DNA from: an uncultured Moraxella sp.
Lineage (GTDB): Bacteria; Pseudomonadota; Gammaproteobacteria; Pseudomonadales; Moraxellaceae
Length of the DNA: 64,000 nt
Direction of reading: 5' to 3'
Assembly: GCF_945873075.1 (NCBI RefSeq)
Contig: NZ_CAMCBS010000002.1
Span: 62,001-126,000, forward strand
The notes under the pieces were generated by a model, which was not told the DNA's origin, searched no databases, and saw nothing but the letters and a program-made list of their open reading frames with translations. Positions 19,458 to 27,791 of the stretch are shown here, piece after piece. Numbering within the stretch: the stretch's first letter is position 1; every line of letters begins with the position of its first letter. The position numbers and the translations under genes are program-made.

Positions 19458-20066
19458 TTATAGCGACATGCCGCCGAATGACATAAAGCCAAGCGACATC
19501 AAGCCAACAGTGATAAAGGTGATGCCAAGACCACGCAACGGGCCAGGCACATCCGAATATTTCAGCTTATCACGAATGGCGGCTAGAGTTGCAATCGCCA
19601 TCGCCCAACCAAGACCTGAGCCGATACCATAGACGATCGATTCACCGAAGTTATAATCACGCTCAACCATGAACAGTACGCCACCCATGATGGCACAGTT
19701 TACGGTGATCAATGGTAGGAATACACCTAGGGCATTATAAAGGCTAGGTACATATTTATCTAGGAACATCTCCATGATCTGTACCACAGCAGCGATCAGT
19801 GCGATATAGCTTAGAAAGCCCAAGAAGCTTAAGTCAGTATTTGGATAACCTGCCCAAGCTAATGCACCATCTTTTAGTAGGTATTGATAAAGTAGGTTGT
19901 TGAGTGGCACGGTAATTGCCATCACCACAACCACTGCAATACCCAAGCTGATGGCGGTTGAGACTTTCTTTGAAATCGCAATAAAGGTACACATGCCTAA
20001 GAAGAAGGCAAGTGCCATGTTTTCGATGAAAACAGATGTAATAAATAGGCTAATATAGTGTCCCAT
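19458..20066 (-). CDS. nqrE: Na+-translocating NADH:quinone reductase subunit E
   Basis: Integral membrane subunit of 202 residues with six hydrophobic helices; NqrD and NqrE form a pseudo-symmetric pair that holds a buried iron centre. Typical segments are seen: [15 protein letters not shown] (with the conserved Cys), [14 protein letters not shown] (second conserved Cys) and [10 protein letters not shown]. Its first base overlaps the last base of nqrD. No deviation from the usual sequence is visible. Confidence 0.97.
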   Translation of the reverse strand: MGHYISLFITSVFIENMALAFFLGMCTFIAISKKVSTAISLGIAVVVVMAITVPLNNLLYQYLLKDGALAWAGYPNTDLSFLGFLSYIALIAAVVQIMEMFLDKYVPSLYNALGVFLPLITVNCAIMGGVLFMVERDYNFGESIVYGIGSGLGWAMAIATLAAIRDKLKYSDVPGPLRGLGITFITVGLMSLGFMSFGGMSL

Positions 20067-20728
20067 TAGTGACCCCCCATGCCTTTAGATTGTGGTTTCA
20101 TCACATATTCTGCTGGCTCTTGTTGATCTTTTTTCCAGATGCGGATAATGGCAATAAAGCCTGCAATCACAAAGAATGCTGATGGTGGCAACAGTAGCAG
20201 ACCGTTTGGAATGTACCAACCGCCATCGGTGGCTTTTTCGAGTAATTGGATGCCAAACCAGCTACCATTACCCAAAATCTCACGCACGGTTGCAACAAAT
20301 AGCAATACCGCAGAATAACCAAGACCGTTACCAATACCATCTAAGAAGCTTGGGATTGGTGGGTTGCTCATGGCAAATGCTTCAGCACGACCCATAACGA
20401 TACAGTTGGTGATGATTAGACCAACAAAGACTGATAGCGAGCGACTGATTTCATAGGCGAACGCTTGTAGAATTTGGTCAACCACGATAACCAGCGATGC
20501 GATGACGACCATCTGGACGATAATACGAATCGATGATGGAATTTTGTTACGGATAATTGAGATAAAAAAGCTAGAAAATGCCGTAACCAAGGTCAGGGCG
20601 ATACACATCACCAAAGCGTTTGGGACGCTGGTTGTTACCGCAAGTGCCGAACAGATACCCAAGATTTGTAGTGCAATCGGGTTGTTGTTAAAAATCGGCG
20701 TTGTTAAGATGCTTTTGGTATCAGCCAT
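20066..20728 (-). CDS. nqrD: Na+-translocating NADH:quinone reductase subunit D
   Basis: Integral membrane subunit of 220 residues, partner of NqrE. Conserved segments are visible: [16 protein letters not shown] with the conserved cysteine, [16 protein letters not shown] with the second cysteine, and [10 protein letters not shown]. It starts 2 bp after nqrC and overlaps nqrE by 1 bp, indicating tight translational coupling in the nqrABCDEF order. Confidence 0.97.
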   Translation of the reverse strand: MADTKSILTTPIFNNNPIALQILGICSALAVTTSVPNALVMCIALTLVTAFSSFFISIIRNKIPSSIRIIVQMVVIASLVIVVDQILQAFAYEISRSLSVFVGLIITNCIVMGRAEAFAMSNPPIPSFLDGIGNGLGYSAVLLFVATVREILGNGSWFGIQLLEKATDGGWYIPNGLLLLPPSAFFVIAGFIAIIRIWKKDQQEPAEYVMKPQSKGMGGH

Positions 20729-20730
20729 GA

Positions 20731-21540
20731 TTATGCTCCTTGACCAGAATCAGCTTTGTTGGCTTTTAGGTTATCCAAAAACGGCTTGTAGCCATTTTCA
20801 CCCATCCAAAATTGCAGCAGATTATTCACACCACGAATGGTCAAAGTTGCACCACTGATGCCATCCACTTGACCTTCTTTGGCTGTACCAGCTTTGGTGA
20901 CAGCCATCTTCATCGAACCATCTTCATTATACAGCTGCTTATCCACCCATAGGGCACGCCATGGCTCATCGGTGATACGAGAACCTAAGCCTGGGGTTTC
21001 TTTGTGTTGATAGAAGTTTACGCCCTTGATGGTATTTAGGTCTTTGTCTAGGGTCAATAGACCATAGATTTGACCCCATAGACCTGCACCATGAATCGGT
21101 AGGACAAGTTCTTCAACATTGCCATCAGCACCTTTAGCTAGATAAACTTTGCTAAATTTCGGCTTGCCACCGATACCTGCGGTGTCATTCTCTAGTGGTG
21201 TTGATAGATTTGGTGTGCGTGCAGCTTTGGCAACATCATAGCTATTGACATCACCTAGACCTGCTGCAGCAATCTCTTCATCGGTGGCATAAGCACCGGT
21301 TTCTAGATTGATATAGCGCACATCAAAACTGGCAAAACGCTCAGCAATCACCGATGTTGAGTCGGTTTGTGGGTTGAATTTGCCAGCAGCGATTAGGATG
21401 TTTTTGTTCAAATCTTGGCGCGCATTGTCTTGTTGCTTAGATTTTAGACCGACAGCAACTGCCGACACGAGCACCGAACACACCAAGCACAGTACCAACG
21501 CTGTGACGATGGTGCTTGCGTTACTATTTTTGGCTGACAT
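20731..21540 (-). CDS. nqrC: Na+-translocating NADH:quinone reductase subunit C
   Basis: Membrane-anchored periplasmic subunit that carries covalent FMN. An N-terminal helix (about residues 10-32) anchors a domain with the flavinylation motif DGISGATLT; the threonine of SGAT is the FMN attachment site, added by ApbE. The 269 residues match the family. Its start overlaps the end of nqrB by 17 bp. ApbE must be encoded elsewhere in the genome, since no apbE is in this window. Confidence 0.97.
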   Translation of the reverse strand: MSAKNSNASTIVTALVLCLVCSVLVSAVAVGLKSKQQDNARQDLNKNILIAAGKFNPQTDSTSVIAERFASFDVRYINLETGAYATDEEIAAAGLGDVNSYDVAKAARTPNLSTPLENDTAGIGGKPKFSKVYLAKGADGNVEELVLPIHGAGLWGQIYGLLTLDKDLNTIKGVNFYQHKETPGLGSRITDEPWRALWVDKQLYNEDGSMKMAVTKAGTAKEGQVDGISGATLTIRGVNNLLQFWMGENGYKPFLDNLKANKADSGQGA

Positions 21541-22753
21541 TGCTTAATCTCCGTGCAGTTTGGCGTTTGATGTTGGCTTGAGTGACGAAGTAGTCAAATA
21601 GTGGTGCGAACAAGTTAGCAAACAAGATGGCAAGCATGATGCCTTCTGGGAATGCAGGGTTCACCACACGGATAACCACAGTCATAAAGCCGATAAGTAA
21701 ACCATAGCACCAACGACCTGTATTGGTATGTGCTGCTGACACAGGGTCAGTTGCCATAAATACCGCACCAAACATAAAGCCACCGATGACCAAATGCCAA
21801 TGGGCAGGTAGGCTCATCATTGGGTTTTCGCCGCCGATTAGGTTAAAGATGAACGCAGTCACCACCAGACCCACCACAGAGCCTGCAATCACACGCCATG
21901 ATGCGATACGAGTCCACAACAGACCAATCATACCAATCAAGATGGCAAGGGTAGAGACTTCACCGATAGAGCCTTGCATATTACCTAGGAAGGCATCCAT
22001 CCAAGTGATGGTGTTGCCATAGGCATCGACAAATTTATCAGGTGTTACGCCCAGTGCTGCCAAGCCAAGTGGGGTTGCGCCACTAAAGCCATCGACCGCT
22101 GTCCAAATCGCATCACCTGACATATAGGCAGGATAAGCAAAGTATAGGAACGCACGACCAGCTAGGGCAGGGTTTAGGAAGTTTTTACCTGTACCGCCAA
22201 ACACTTCTTTGGCAACGACAACACCAAAGCTGATGCCTAGCGCCACTTGCCATAGTGGAATATCTGGTGGTAGTGATAGGGCAAATAGCACCGAAGTCAC
22301 AAAGAAACCTTCGTTCACTTCATGGCCACGCACGACGGCAAAGATGATTTCCCATAGGATACCGACAGCAAAGGTCACGGCATAAATTGGCAAAAATTGC
22401 ATCGCGCCATAAAGGAAACACGCCCAAACGCTATTTGGATCGTAGCCCGCCATATCGGTGATGATGGTACGCCAGCCGTCAGGGGTGATGCCCAGTTGTT
22501 GGATGGCGGTTAGGGCTTGAAAGCCGACATTGTACATACCCCAGAACATCACAGGGAAAGTACATAGCCAAACAGTAATCATGATACGCTTAAGGTCGAT
22601 ACCATCACGCACATGAGAAGCGCTATAAGTCTGAGATGACGGCTGACGGAAAAAGGTGTCAAACATCTCAAACACAGCATAATATTTCTCGTACTTACCA
22701 CCTTTGGCAAATGATGGCTCCATACGGTCAAAGATATTGTGAATGAACTTCAT
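21524..22753 (-). CDS. nqrB: Na+-translocating NADH:quinone reductase subunit B
   Basis: Main Na+-channel subunit, 409 residues with about ten membrane helices. Seen: the N-terminal [10 protein letters not shown] segment, [17 protein letters not shown], and the covalent-FMN motif [12 protein letters not shown], in which the SGAT threonine is the expected flavinylation site. It carries riboflavin and the second covalent FMN in the family. It starts 2 bp after nqrA and overlaps nqrC by 17 bp. Confidence 0.98.
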   Translation of the reverse strand: MKFIHNIFDRMEPSFAKGGKYEKYYAVFEMFDTFFRQPSSQTYSASHVRDGIDLKRIMITVWLCTFPVMFWGMYNVGFQALTAIQQLGITPDGWRTIITDMAGYDPNSVWACFLYGAMQFLPIYAVTFAVGILWEIIFAVVRGHEVNEGFFVTSVLFALSLPPDIPLWQVALGISFGVVVAKEVFGGTGKNFLNPALAGRAFLYFAYPAYMSGDAIWTAVDGFSGATPLGLAALGVTPDKFVDAYGNTITWMDAFLGNMQGSIGEVSTLAILIGMIGLLWTRIASWRVIAGSVVGLVVTAFIFNLIGGENPMMSLPAHWHLVIGGFMFGAVFMATDPVSAAHTNTGRWCYGLLIGFMTVVIRVVNPAFPEGIMLAILFANLFAPLFDYFVTQANIKRQTARRLSNVSQK

Positions 22754-22755
22754 GG

Positions 22756-24108
22756 TTAGCCTTCCTGCTCAATACGGGTCAAGTTATCACGCAAAATATC
22801 ACCAAATTCATATTTACCCGGTGATACAAAGGTGCACAATGCCAAGTCTTCTTCGTCAAGCTCCAAAGCACCCAAATCCACCGCTGTGATGATGTCTTCG
22901 ACAATCAGTGCACGCAGTAGCTGAGTAGGTAGGTAGTCTTGTGGCATGACAGTCTCATAAAGACCGATTGGCACCATCGCGCGTGGTGAGCCGTTGGTAC
23001 TGGTCGTAAAGGCGTATTTTTTGCCTTTGAAAAATTGCGAGATATAGATTGGCAATTTTGAGAAACGGTTGCTACCTAGAGCAAAAAAGTGCATCGCAGG
23101 GCGTTCACGACCTTCAGCCAGTGCTGAGACTTGGTTGTGGAAACGACCCAAGAACGCCACAGCGTCAGTTGCCTTGCGACCTGATAGTACAGAGCCTGAG
23201 ATGATACGGTTGTCATCACCGTTTAGCTCGTCACGAGTCAGCTCAAGCAGGTCAGCACCACGAGTGGTGCGGATTAGACGTGGGTTTTTGACCACAGGGC
23301 CTGCCAGACTGATTAGGCGATCGGTGTGGATTTTACCGGTAGTAAATAGCTTGCCGATGGCGATGACGTCTTGGTAATTGATCGTCCAAACTGTCGTACC
23401 ACGACCCAATGGGCGCAAAAAGTGAATGTGCGTGCCTGCGTTACCTGCTGGATGCACACCGGTGAAACCTTGATAGATGGTTTCGTTACCTTCTGCGGTT
23501 TTGCTTACTTTCTCAGGGGCGACATCACCATGACAGACATAGGTCTTTGGTGAGAGCGTTGATAAAACTGCCAAGCCATCATTAAAAGAAGCGATTTCTT
23601 CAAATAATACCACCGCAGGATCAACCGCCAATGGGTTGGTGTCGGTTGCGGTGACAAAGATGGCGTCAGGTGTGCTATCAATTTCAGGTGAGCGGCTAAA
23701 CGGACGAGTGCGAAGTGCTGTCCATTCGCCTGATGCGACCAGCTGTTCAACCACAGTGGCACGGTCAAGCAGGCTCAAATCTTCTGAATTATAGCCATTA
23801 AAGGTGATTTCGGCGGCTGCATTATCATCACGAGCGATGACTAGGCTTTCAAATACACGGCGTTCGCCACGATTGATGGCGACCACTTTACCGCTCACAG
23901 GGGCGGTATATTTGACACCCGCACGCTTTTTATCTTCGAACAACACCTGTCCTTTGGCAACAATATCGCCTTCCTTCACAAACATCGTTGGACGCATGCC
24001 GATATAGTCATAACCGACAAGTGCAACTTGAGTTGGCGTGTGTTCGCTAATTTGCTTGGATGGCTCACCTGTGATGGGCAAGTCCAAGCCTTTTTTGATG
24101 GTAATCAT
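22756..24108 (-). CDS. nqrA: Na+-translocating NADH:quinone reductase subunit A
   Basis: Cytoplasm-facing subunit of 450 residues and first gene of the leftward operon. Family features are seen: the start [12 protein letters not shown], the [18 protein letters not shown] barrel-sandwich (lipoyl-like) segment, the [15 protein letters not shown] motif, and C-terminal [12 protein letters not shown]. The long upstream region (24109-24577) carries a TGTTAC-T-GTAACA dyad that may be an operator. Confidence 0.98.
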   Translation of the reverse strand: MITIKKGLDLPITGEPSKQISEHTPTQVALVGYDYIGMRPTMFVKEGDIVAKGQVLFEDKKRAGVKYTAPVSGKVVAINRGERRVFESLVIARDDNAAAEITFNGYNSEDLSLLDRATVVEQLVASGEWTALRTRPFSRSPEIDSTPDAIFVTATDTNPLAVDPAVVLFEEIASFNDGLAVLSTLSPKTYVCHGDVAPEKVSKTAEGNETIYQGFTGVHPAGNAGTHIHFLRPLGRGTTVWTINYQDVIAIGKLFTTGKIHTDRLISLAGPVVKNPRLIRTTRGADLLELTRDELNGDDNRIISGSVLSGRKATDAVAFLGRFHNQVSALAEGRERPAMHFFALGSNRFSKLPIYISQFFKGKKYAFTTSTNGSPRAMVPIGLYETVMPQDYLPTQLLRALIVEDIITAVDLGALELDEEDLALCTFVSPGKYEFGDILRDNLTRIEQEG

Positions 24109-24280
24109 AAGCGGATACTTAAATTAAGACCAAAACACACCAGCACAGCAACAGCCCAAAACAAGGCTTGCAATGGCTGGCTACCAAATTTCCCTAAAAA
24201 CATCCAAAGCTTGTGGCTATCAGATAGCTGCAAGTTGATTTTGTCTAAAGGCTTATGTCAATGTGTAATAATATAAGGTT

Positions 24281-24293
24281 TGTTACTGTAACA
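24281..24293. promoter_or_regulatory. Candidate operator upstream of nqrA
   Basis: TGTTAC-T-GTAACA is a perfect inverted repeat with a 1-bp centre, about 170 bp before the nqrA start. No regulator is identified. Confidence 0.3.
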
Positions 24294-24530
24294 TTACCCA
24301 AAAAGTACAATTGACACAAGTAACCTTTCAATTATACGCTAAAATGCCGAAAAATTATAGGCTTAACTAATGATTATATAGCAAAAAATAGGGTAAAACT
24401 GCATCAAAAAGCCCGATTTTGCTGATTTATATTTATAAAACTAATAAGTATATACAAGTGATGTGGACGATGATTGGCAAGTTTTTGCCTTAAACTGTTG
24501 TAAGCAATGCTAGGATAATTGCCCAAAACC

Positions 24531-24539
24531 TGCTAAAAT
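24531..24539 (+). promoter_or_regulatory. Extended -10 promoter of hisA
   Basis: TGCTAAAAT fits TG-N-TAAAAT, 38 bp before the hisA start, and is of the same type as other promoters in this window. Confidence 0.45.
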
Positions 24540-24577
24540 GCTGTCCATTGATAGACCGTCATTAATAAGGAAAACTT

Positions 24578-25309
24578 ATGTCTATGCTGATTATCCCTGC
24601 CATCGACCTAAAAGATGGCAAATGCGTCCGCCTAAAGCAAGGTAGAATGGACGATGACACCGTATTTAGCGATGACCCTGTGGCGATGGCGAGCCAATGG
24701 GTAGCTCAAGGCGCACGCCGTCTGCATTTGGTGGATTTAAACGGTGCATTTGATGGCATGCCTGTGCACAAAGATGTGGTGACAGCAATTGCCAAAGCGC
24801 ATCCGAATTTGCCGATTCAGCTGGGCGGCGGTGTGCGTAGTCTTAGCACGATTGAGCATTATCTAGACGCAGGGCTGACCTATATCATCATCGGCACAAA
24901 GGCGGTCGAAGAGCCTGAATTTGTGGAGCTTGCCTGCCGTGAGTTTGCAGGGCATATCATCGTCGGTATCGACGCCAAAGATGGCATGGTGGCGACGCAT
25001 GGCTGGGCGAATGTCACCGATGTCAAGGCGACCGAGCTTGCCAAGCGATTTGCTGATGCGGGCGTGTCAAGCATCGTCTATACCGACATCGCCAAAGATG
25101 GCATGATGCAGGGCGTGAATATCGAGCAGACGGTGGAGTTAGCTCGCTTTAGCGGTCTGCCGGTGATTGCATCAGGGGGCGTGACCAATCTTGATGACAT
25201 CCATGTGCTCAAGCCATACAGCGAGCATCTACTCGGTGCGATCACAGGGCGTGCGATTTATGAAGGGACGCTGGATTTGGCGGCGGCGCAGGCACTGCTT
25301 GATGCCTAA
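24578..25309 (+). CDS. hisA: Phosphoribosylformimino-AICAR ribotide (ProFAR) isomerase HisA
   Basis: Histidine biosynthesis enzyme with a (beta/alpha)8 fold, performing the Amadori rearrangement of ProFAR to PRFAR. The 243 residues carry the paired phosphate-binding and catalytic features: N-terminal [14 protein letters not shown] (general-base Asp in AIDLKDG), [27 protein letters not shown] with the second catalytic Asp, and VIASGGV. It is a stand-alone gene here; hisF and other his genes are not in the window. A ribosome site AAGGAAAA precedes the ATG, and a terminator follows at 25341-25372. Confidence 0.96.
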   Translation: MSMLIIPAIDLKDGKCVRLKQGRMDDDTVFSDDPVAMASQWVAQGARRLHLVDLNGAFDGMPVHKDVVTAIAKAHPNLPIQLGGGVRSLSTIEHYLDAGLTYIIIGTKAVEEPEFVELACREFAGHIIVGIDAKDGMVATHGWANVTDVKATELAKRFADAGVSSIVYTDIAKDGMMQGVNIEQTVELARFSGLPVIASGGVTNLDDIHVLKPYSEHLLGAITGRAIYEGTLDLAAAQALLDA

Positions 25310-25340
25310 ATGCAGTCAGCTGATGGCTGATTGATTGTTA

Positions 25341-25372
25341 ATACCCCGAATGTGATGTTCGGGGTATTTTTA
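25341..25372 (+). terminator. Terminator after hisA
   Basis: The 10-bp perfect stem ATACCCCGAA / TTCGGGGTAT, with a 7-base loop, is followed by TTTTTAT. Confidence 0.85.
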
Positions 25373-25477
25373 TGGGTATAAAGTAACAAAATCATCTTAT
25401 AAACGCTTGCTTGATGAATGCTTATCGTATATGCTAAGGTGTATCAATCGGATGGATTTGCTTATCAAGGAATGATG

Positions 25478-25948
25478 ATGAAACAACTCTTACCACTGAC
25501 TCTAGCACTATTCACCGTCGGCTGTACTACCACACAGCCGACCGTTCAAGTAGGTCAATCAACCACAGAATCTACCCAGACACAGATTTTGTATTATTGG
25601 GTGCATCCAAAAAATCCTGTGCAAATGCTTGGTGTGGTATCAGGTGAGTTTTATTGGGAAAATGGTTGCATTTATCTATTGCAAAATGGCAAGAAATTCA
25701 CCGCCCAATTCCCAGAACTGCCCAAAGACAGCGTTGTGTGGCATGAGCAGCGCCGCACTTTAACACTTAAAAACGCCAATAATTTATCTGAAACTGTGGA
25801 ATTTTACATGGGTGACGTGATTCTTACCAATGGCTATTATTCTGCTTATACGGCAGAAAAAATTGCCAATACAGATGAGCAGGATAGAAAATGTTTATCG
25901 CCAGATGGTATGGCAAATATCGGTACAGTAAGTATTGAAAAACTTTAA
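25478..25948 (+). CDS. Small lipoprotein, first of a tandem pair (unknown function)
   Basis: The 156-residue product has a lipoprotein signal peptide: Lys2, a hydrophobic stretch and the lipobox FTVGC (Cys17). The mature part contains YYWVHP, EFYWENGCIYLL, KKFTAQFPELPKD and a GDVILTNG segment, ending TVSIEK. I do not recognise a named family. Three in-frame ATGs occur (25472, 25475, 25478); 25478 is chosen because AAGGA at 25467-25471 is then 6 bp away. The next gene is a clear paralogue with the same start region, so this is a tandem duplication. The proteins are probably periplasm-facing lipoproteins; nothing indicates a partner. Confidence 0.7.
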   Translation: MKQLLPLTLALFTVGCTTTQPTVQVGQSTTESTQTQILYYWVHPKNPVQMLGVVSGEFYWENGCIYLLQNGKKFTAQFPELPKDSVVWHEQRRTLTLKNANNLSETVEFYMGDVILTNGYYSAYTAEKIANTDEQDRKCLSPDGMANIGTVSIEKL

Positions 25949-25973
25949 AATTTAAGCTTATCAAGGAATGATG

Positions 25974-26486
25974 ATGAAAATGCTCTTACCACTGACTCTA
26001 GCACTATTCACTATTGGATGCACAACCACGCAGCCAACTGTTCAAGCACAGCAACGGACTATCGAACCTATCGCACAGACAGTCAATCCAGTTAAAACAC
26101 ATATTATGTATTATTGGATTGACCCAATTCATGAAGGTCAAACACTAATGACAACATCTAGAGAATTTTATTGGCAAGATGGTTGTCTGTATCTACTAAA
26201 CCAACATGGCAAACTGGCTGCTGCATTTCCTGAATTTCCAAAAGATGCTATTCAGTGGAATGAGCAGGATAAAACCTTGACCATGACCAATAAAGATAGA
26301 CCGCCTAAGCAGTTTACCTTTAAGATGGGTGATGTGATTTATACCAATGGCACGGTTGTTCACAAGAAAAATATCAATATGGATGACCAAACCCCAGAAG
26401 ATTATAAATGTCTTGAATTTTCGACAGGTATAGCAGCTCTTGGCACGATTGATATCGAAAAATATGATATGTCGGATAAGCGATAA
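25974..26486 (+). CDS. Small lipoprotein, second of a tandem pair (unknown function)
   Basis: Paralogue of the preceding gene. The DNA around the start (TTATCAAGGAATGATGATGA and the following signal-peptide codons) is almost identical between the two. The 170-residue product has lipobox FTIGC, then YYWIDP, EFYWQDGCLYLL, AAAFPEFPKD, GDVIYTNG and GTIDIEK. The two mature parts have diverged considerably while keeping this motif order, so both copies may be functional. The start at 25974 is chosen on the same AAGGA spacing; 25968 and 25971 are alternatives. It ends 36 bp before a bidirectional terminator. Confidence 0.7.
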   Translation: MKMLLPLTLALFTIGCTTTQPTVQAQQRTIEPIAQTVNPVKTHIMYYWIDPIHEGQTLMTTSREFYWQDGCLYLLNQHGKLAAAFPEFPKDAIQWNEQDKTLTMTNKDRPPKQFTFKMGDVIYTNGTVVHKKNINMDDQTPEDYKCLEFSTGIAALGTIDIEKYDMSDKR

Positions 26487-26522
26487 GCTGTGATTGGCAA
26501 AAAATTGCAAACTTTAGTAAAA

Positions 26523-26564
26523 AAACACCCCAATTGTTAGCATTGTTAGCCAATTGGGGTGTTT
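26523..26564. terminator. Bidirectional terminator between the lipoprotein pair and the SafE-like gene
   Basis: The 14-bp perfect stem AAACACCCCAATTG / CAATTGGGGTGTTT, with a 14-base loop, is flanked by As on the left and Ts on the right. It serves both the rightward lipoproteins and the leftward SafE-like gene. Confidence 0.85.
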
Positions 26565-26572
26565 AATTTTGA

Positions 26573-27481
26573 TTAATGATGTGTGTGCTGACTGTGGTCG
26601 GTATGAGTGGGGTCAGTATGAGTGGCGTGTGCATCAGGCTTGGCGTCGGTGGATGGATTGGCAGGCTGATGCTGTGTGTGGTCTGTATGCGCTGAGTGGG
26701 CGGTGTGATTGCCATCTGCACTTGCTGTATCGTGCGTGCTATGGTCGCTGTGATTGGCGTGTGCACTGTGGTTGCTGTGGTCGCCATGATTGCCGTGAAG
26801 CTTGTGCATGAGTGGCATACTAAAGGCAATGGCAAGCCCTGAGATAATCATGATAGCACCGCTAAATTTACGCAGATGCAAGGTGGTGATTTTGGATTTT
26901 AGCCAAGTAATCAGCGAACCTGTTGCAAGGAGCATCGGCAAAGTCCCAAGCCAAAAAAACACCATAAACCCTGCTGCCGACAGACCAAATTGGTCATCGC
27001 TTGCTAGTCCTAGTGCCACACCAAGCGCCCCATACACCAGACCGCAAGGCAAAAATCCCCACAACAAGCCTGCAAACACCGCCTTTGGCACGGTATCCAT
27101 CGGTAGCACCTTACTGCGAATTGGAGCAAGTGCGTTCCATAAACCCAAGCCTGCTTTTTCAAGCTTATTAAGCACCGGCAAGCCAAACATCAACAAGCCT
27201 GCAAAGATAAGCGCACCGCCGAGCAGATATTTTGGCAGATTGCCATTTGCCATCAATGGCGCAAAAATATGCTTACCAACGGTCGCCGCCACAAGCCCAA
27301 GCAGTACATAACTGCCCAAGCGTCCGATATGATAGCACGCCATGAGTAGCAGTTTTTTGGTGGGACTGTGTGCTTTCATCGACAGGCTAAACGCCGCCAC
27401 GATACCGCCACACATCCCAAGACAATGTGGCGAACCAAGCAAACCCATGCTTAGCGCAGCAAAAATCAGTGCAAAAGTCAT
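26573..27481 (-). CDS. Sulfite exporter TauE/SafE-like (cytochrome oxidase assembly associated) membrane protein with His-rich tail
   Basis: Inner-membrane protein of 302 residues. The first ~225 form a six-helix domain of PF13386 with the signature GSPHCLGMCGG near the N-terminus and GFLPCGLVYGAL mid-protein. In many proteobacteria this family sits with ccoS/ccoI and is thought to act in copper supply to cbb3 oxidase. After the last helix there is a tail of about 75 residues made largely of His, Asp, Ser, Thr and Ala, with many H-x-x-H spacings, ending HTHH; this suggests Cu/Zn/Ni binding. It starts 8 bp after ccoS on the same strand. The family name 'sulfite exporter' is likely misleading here. 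Confidence 0.8.
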   Translation of the reverse strand: MTFALIFAALSMGLLGSPHCLGMCGGIVAAFSLSMKAHSPTKKLLLMACYHIGRLGSYVLLGLVAATVGKHIFAPLMANGNLPKYLLGGALIFAGLLMFGLPVLNKLEKAGLGLWNALAPIRSKVLPMDTVPKAVFAGLLWGFLPCGLVYGALGVALGLASDDQFGLSAAGFMVFFWLGTLPMLLATGSLITWLKSKITTLHLRKFSGAIMIISGLAIAFSMPLMHKLHGNHGDHSNHSAHANHSDHSTHDTASADGNHTAHSAHTDHTQHQPANPSTDAKPDAHATHTDPTHTDHSQHTHH

Positions 27482-27489
27482 ACGATGCC

Positions 27490-27666
27490 TTATTTATGTT
27501 TTGATTGTTGGATTTTTCGGCGTGCTTGGCGGTCATCCAGGATGATTTGCTCGGGGGCATTGTCCAAATCTTCAAACTGATTGGACTTGACCGCATAATA
27601 AATCGCCCAAATCGCCACCACAAATAGCATGAGACTGAGCGGAATTAATAAATAAATGCTTAACAT
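27490..27666 (-). CDS. ccoS: cbb3-type cytochrome oxidase assembly protein CcoS
   Basis: Small ORF of 58 residues. A single N-terminal membrane helix (YLLIPLSLMLFVVAIWAIYY) is followed by a short acidic/basic cytoplasmic tail (SNQFEDLDNAP ... ILDDR), the usual CcoS (FixS) pattern. CcoS is required to insert cofactors into cbb3 cytochrome oxidase. It lies 8 bp upstream of the SafE-like gene, a common pairing. The usual neighbour ccoI (copper P-type ATPase) is not adjacent; selO is. Start at 27666. Confidence 0.85.
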   Translation of the reverse strand: MLSIYLLIPLSLMLFVVAIWAIYYAVKSNQFEDLDNAPEQIILDDRQARRKIQQSKHK

Positions 27667-27791
27667 GGCACTCTCTTAGACCGATTGGCAGAGCCTTTTT
27701 GTCGCTTTGCCCAAAATTTGTGCTATTTTACCAAAAATCCCGATTGGCATAAAGGGATTATCCGCCTGTCTGTGCATTTGGTGCAAGATTG

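Larger units (their letters stand above)
24109..24577. other. Intergenic region between nqrA and hisA
   Basis: This 469-bp AT-rich divergent region contains a perfect 6-1-6 dyad TGTTAC-T-GTAACA at 24281-24293 on the nqrA side. An extended -10 (TGCTAAAAT, 24531-24539) lies on the hisA side. No convincing -35/-10 pair could be fixed for nqrA, and no gene or structured RNA was recognised. Confidence 0.55.

Noticed and set aside
26554-26835. Open frames on both strands across the His-rich tail region
   Set aside because: They are by-products of the repetitive CAT/GTG codons of the SafE-like gene tail; no ribosome site or family resemblance.
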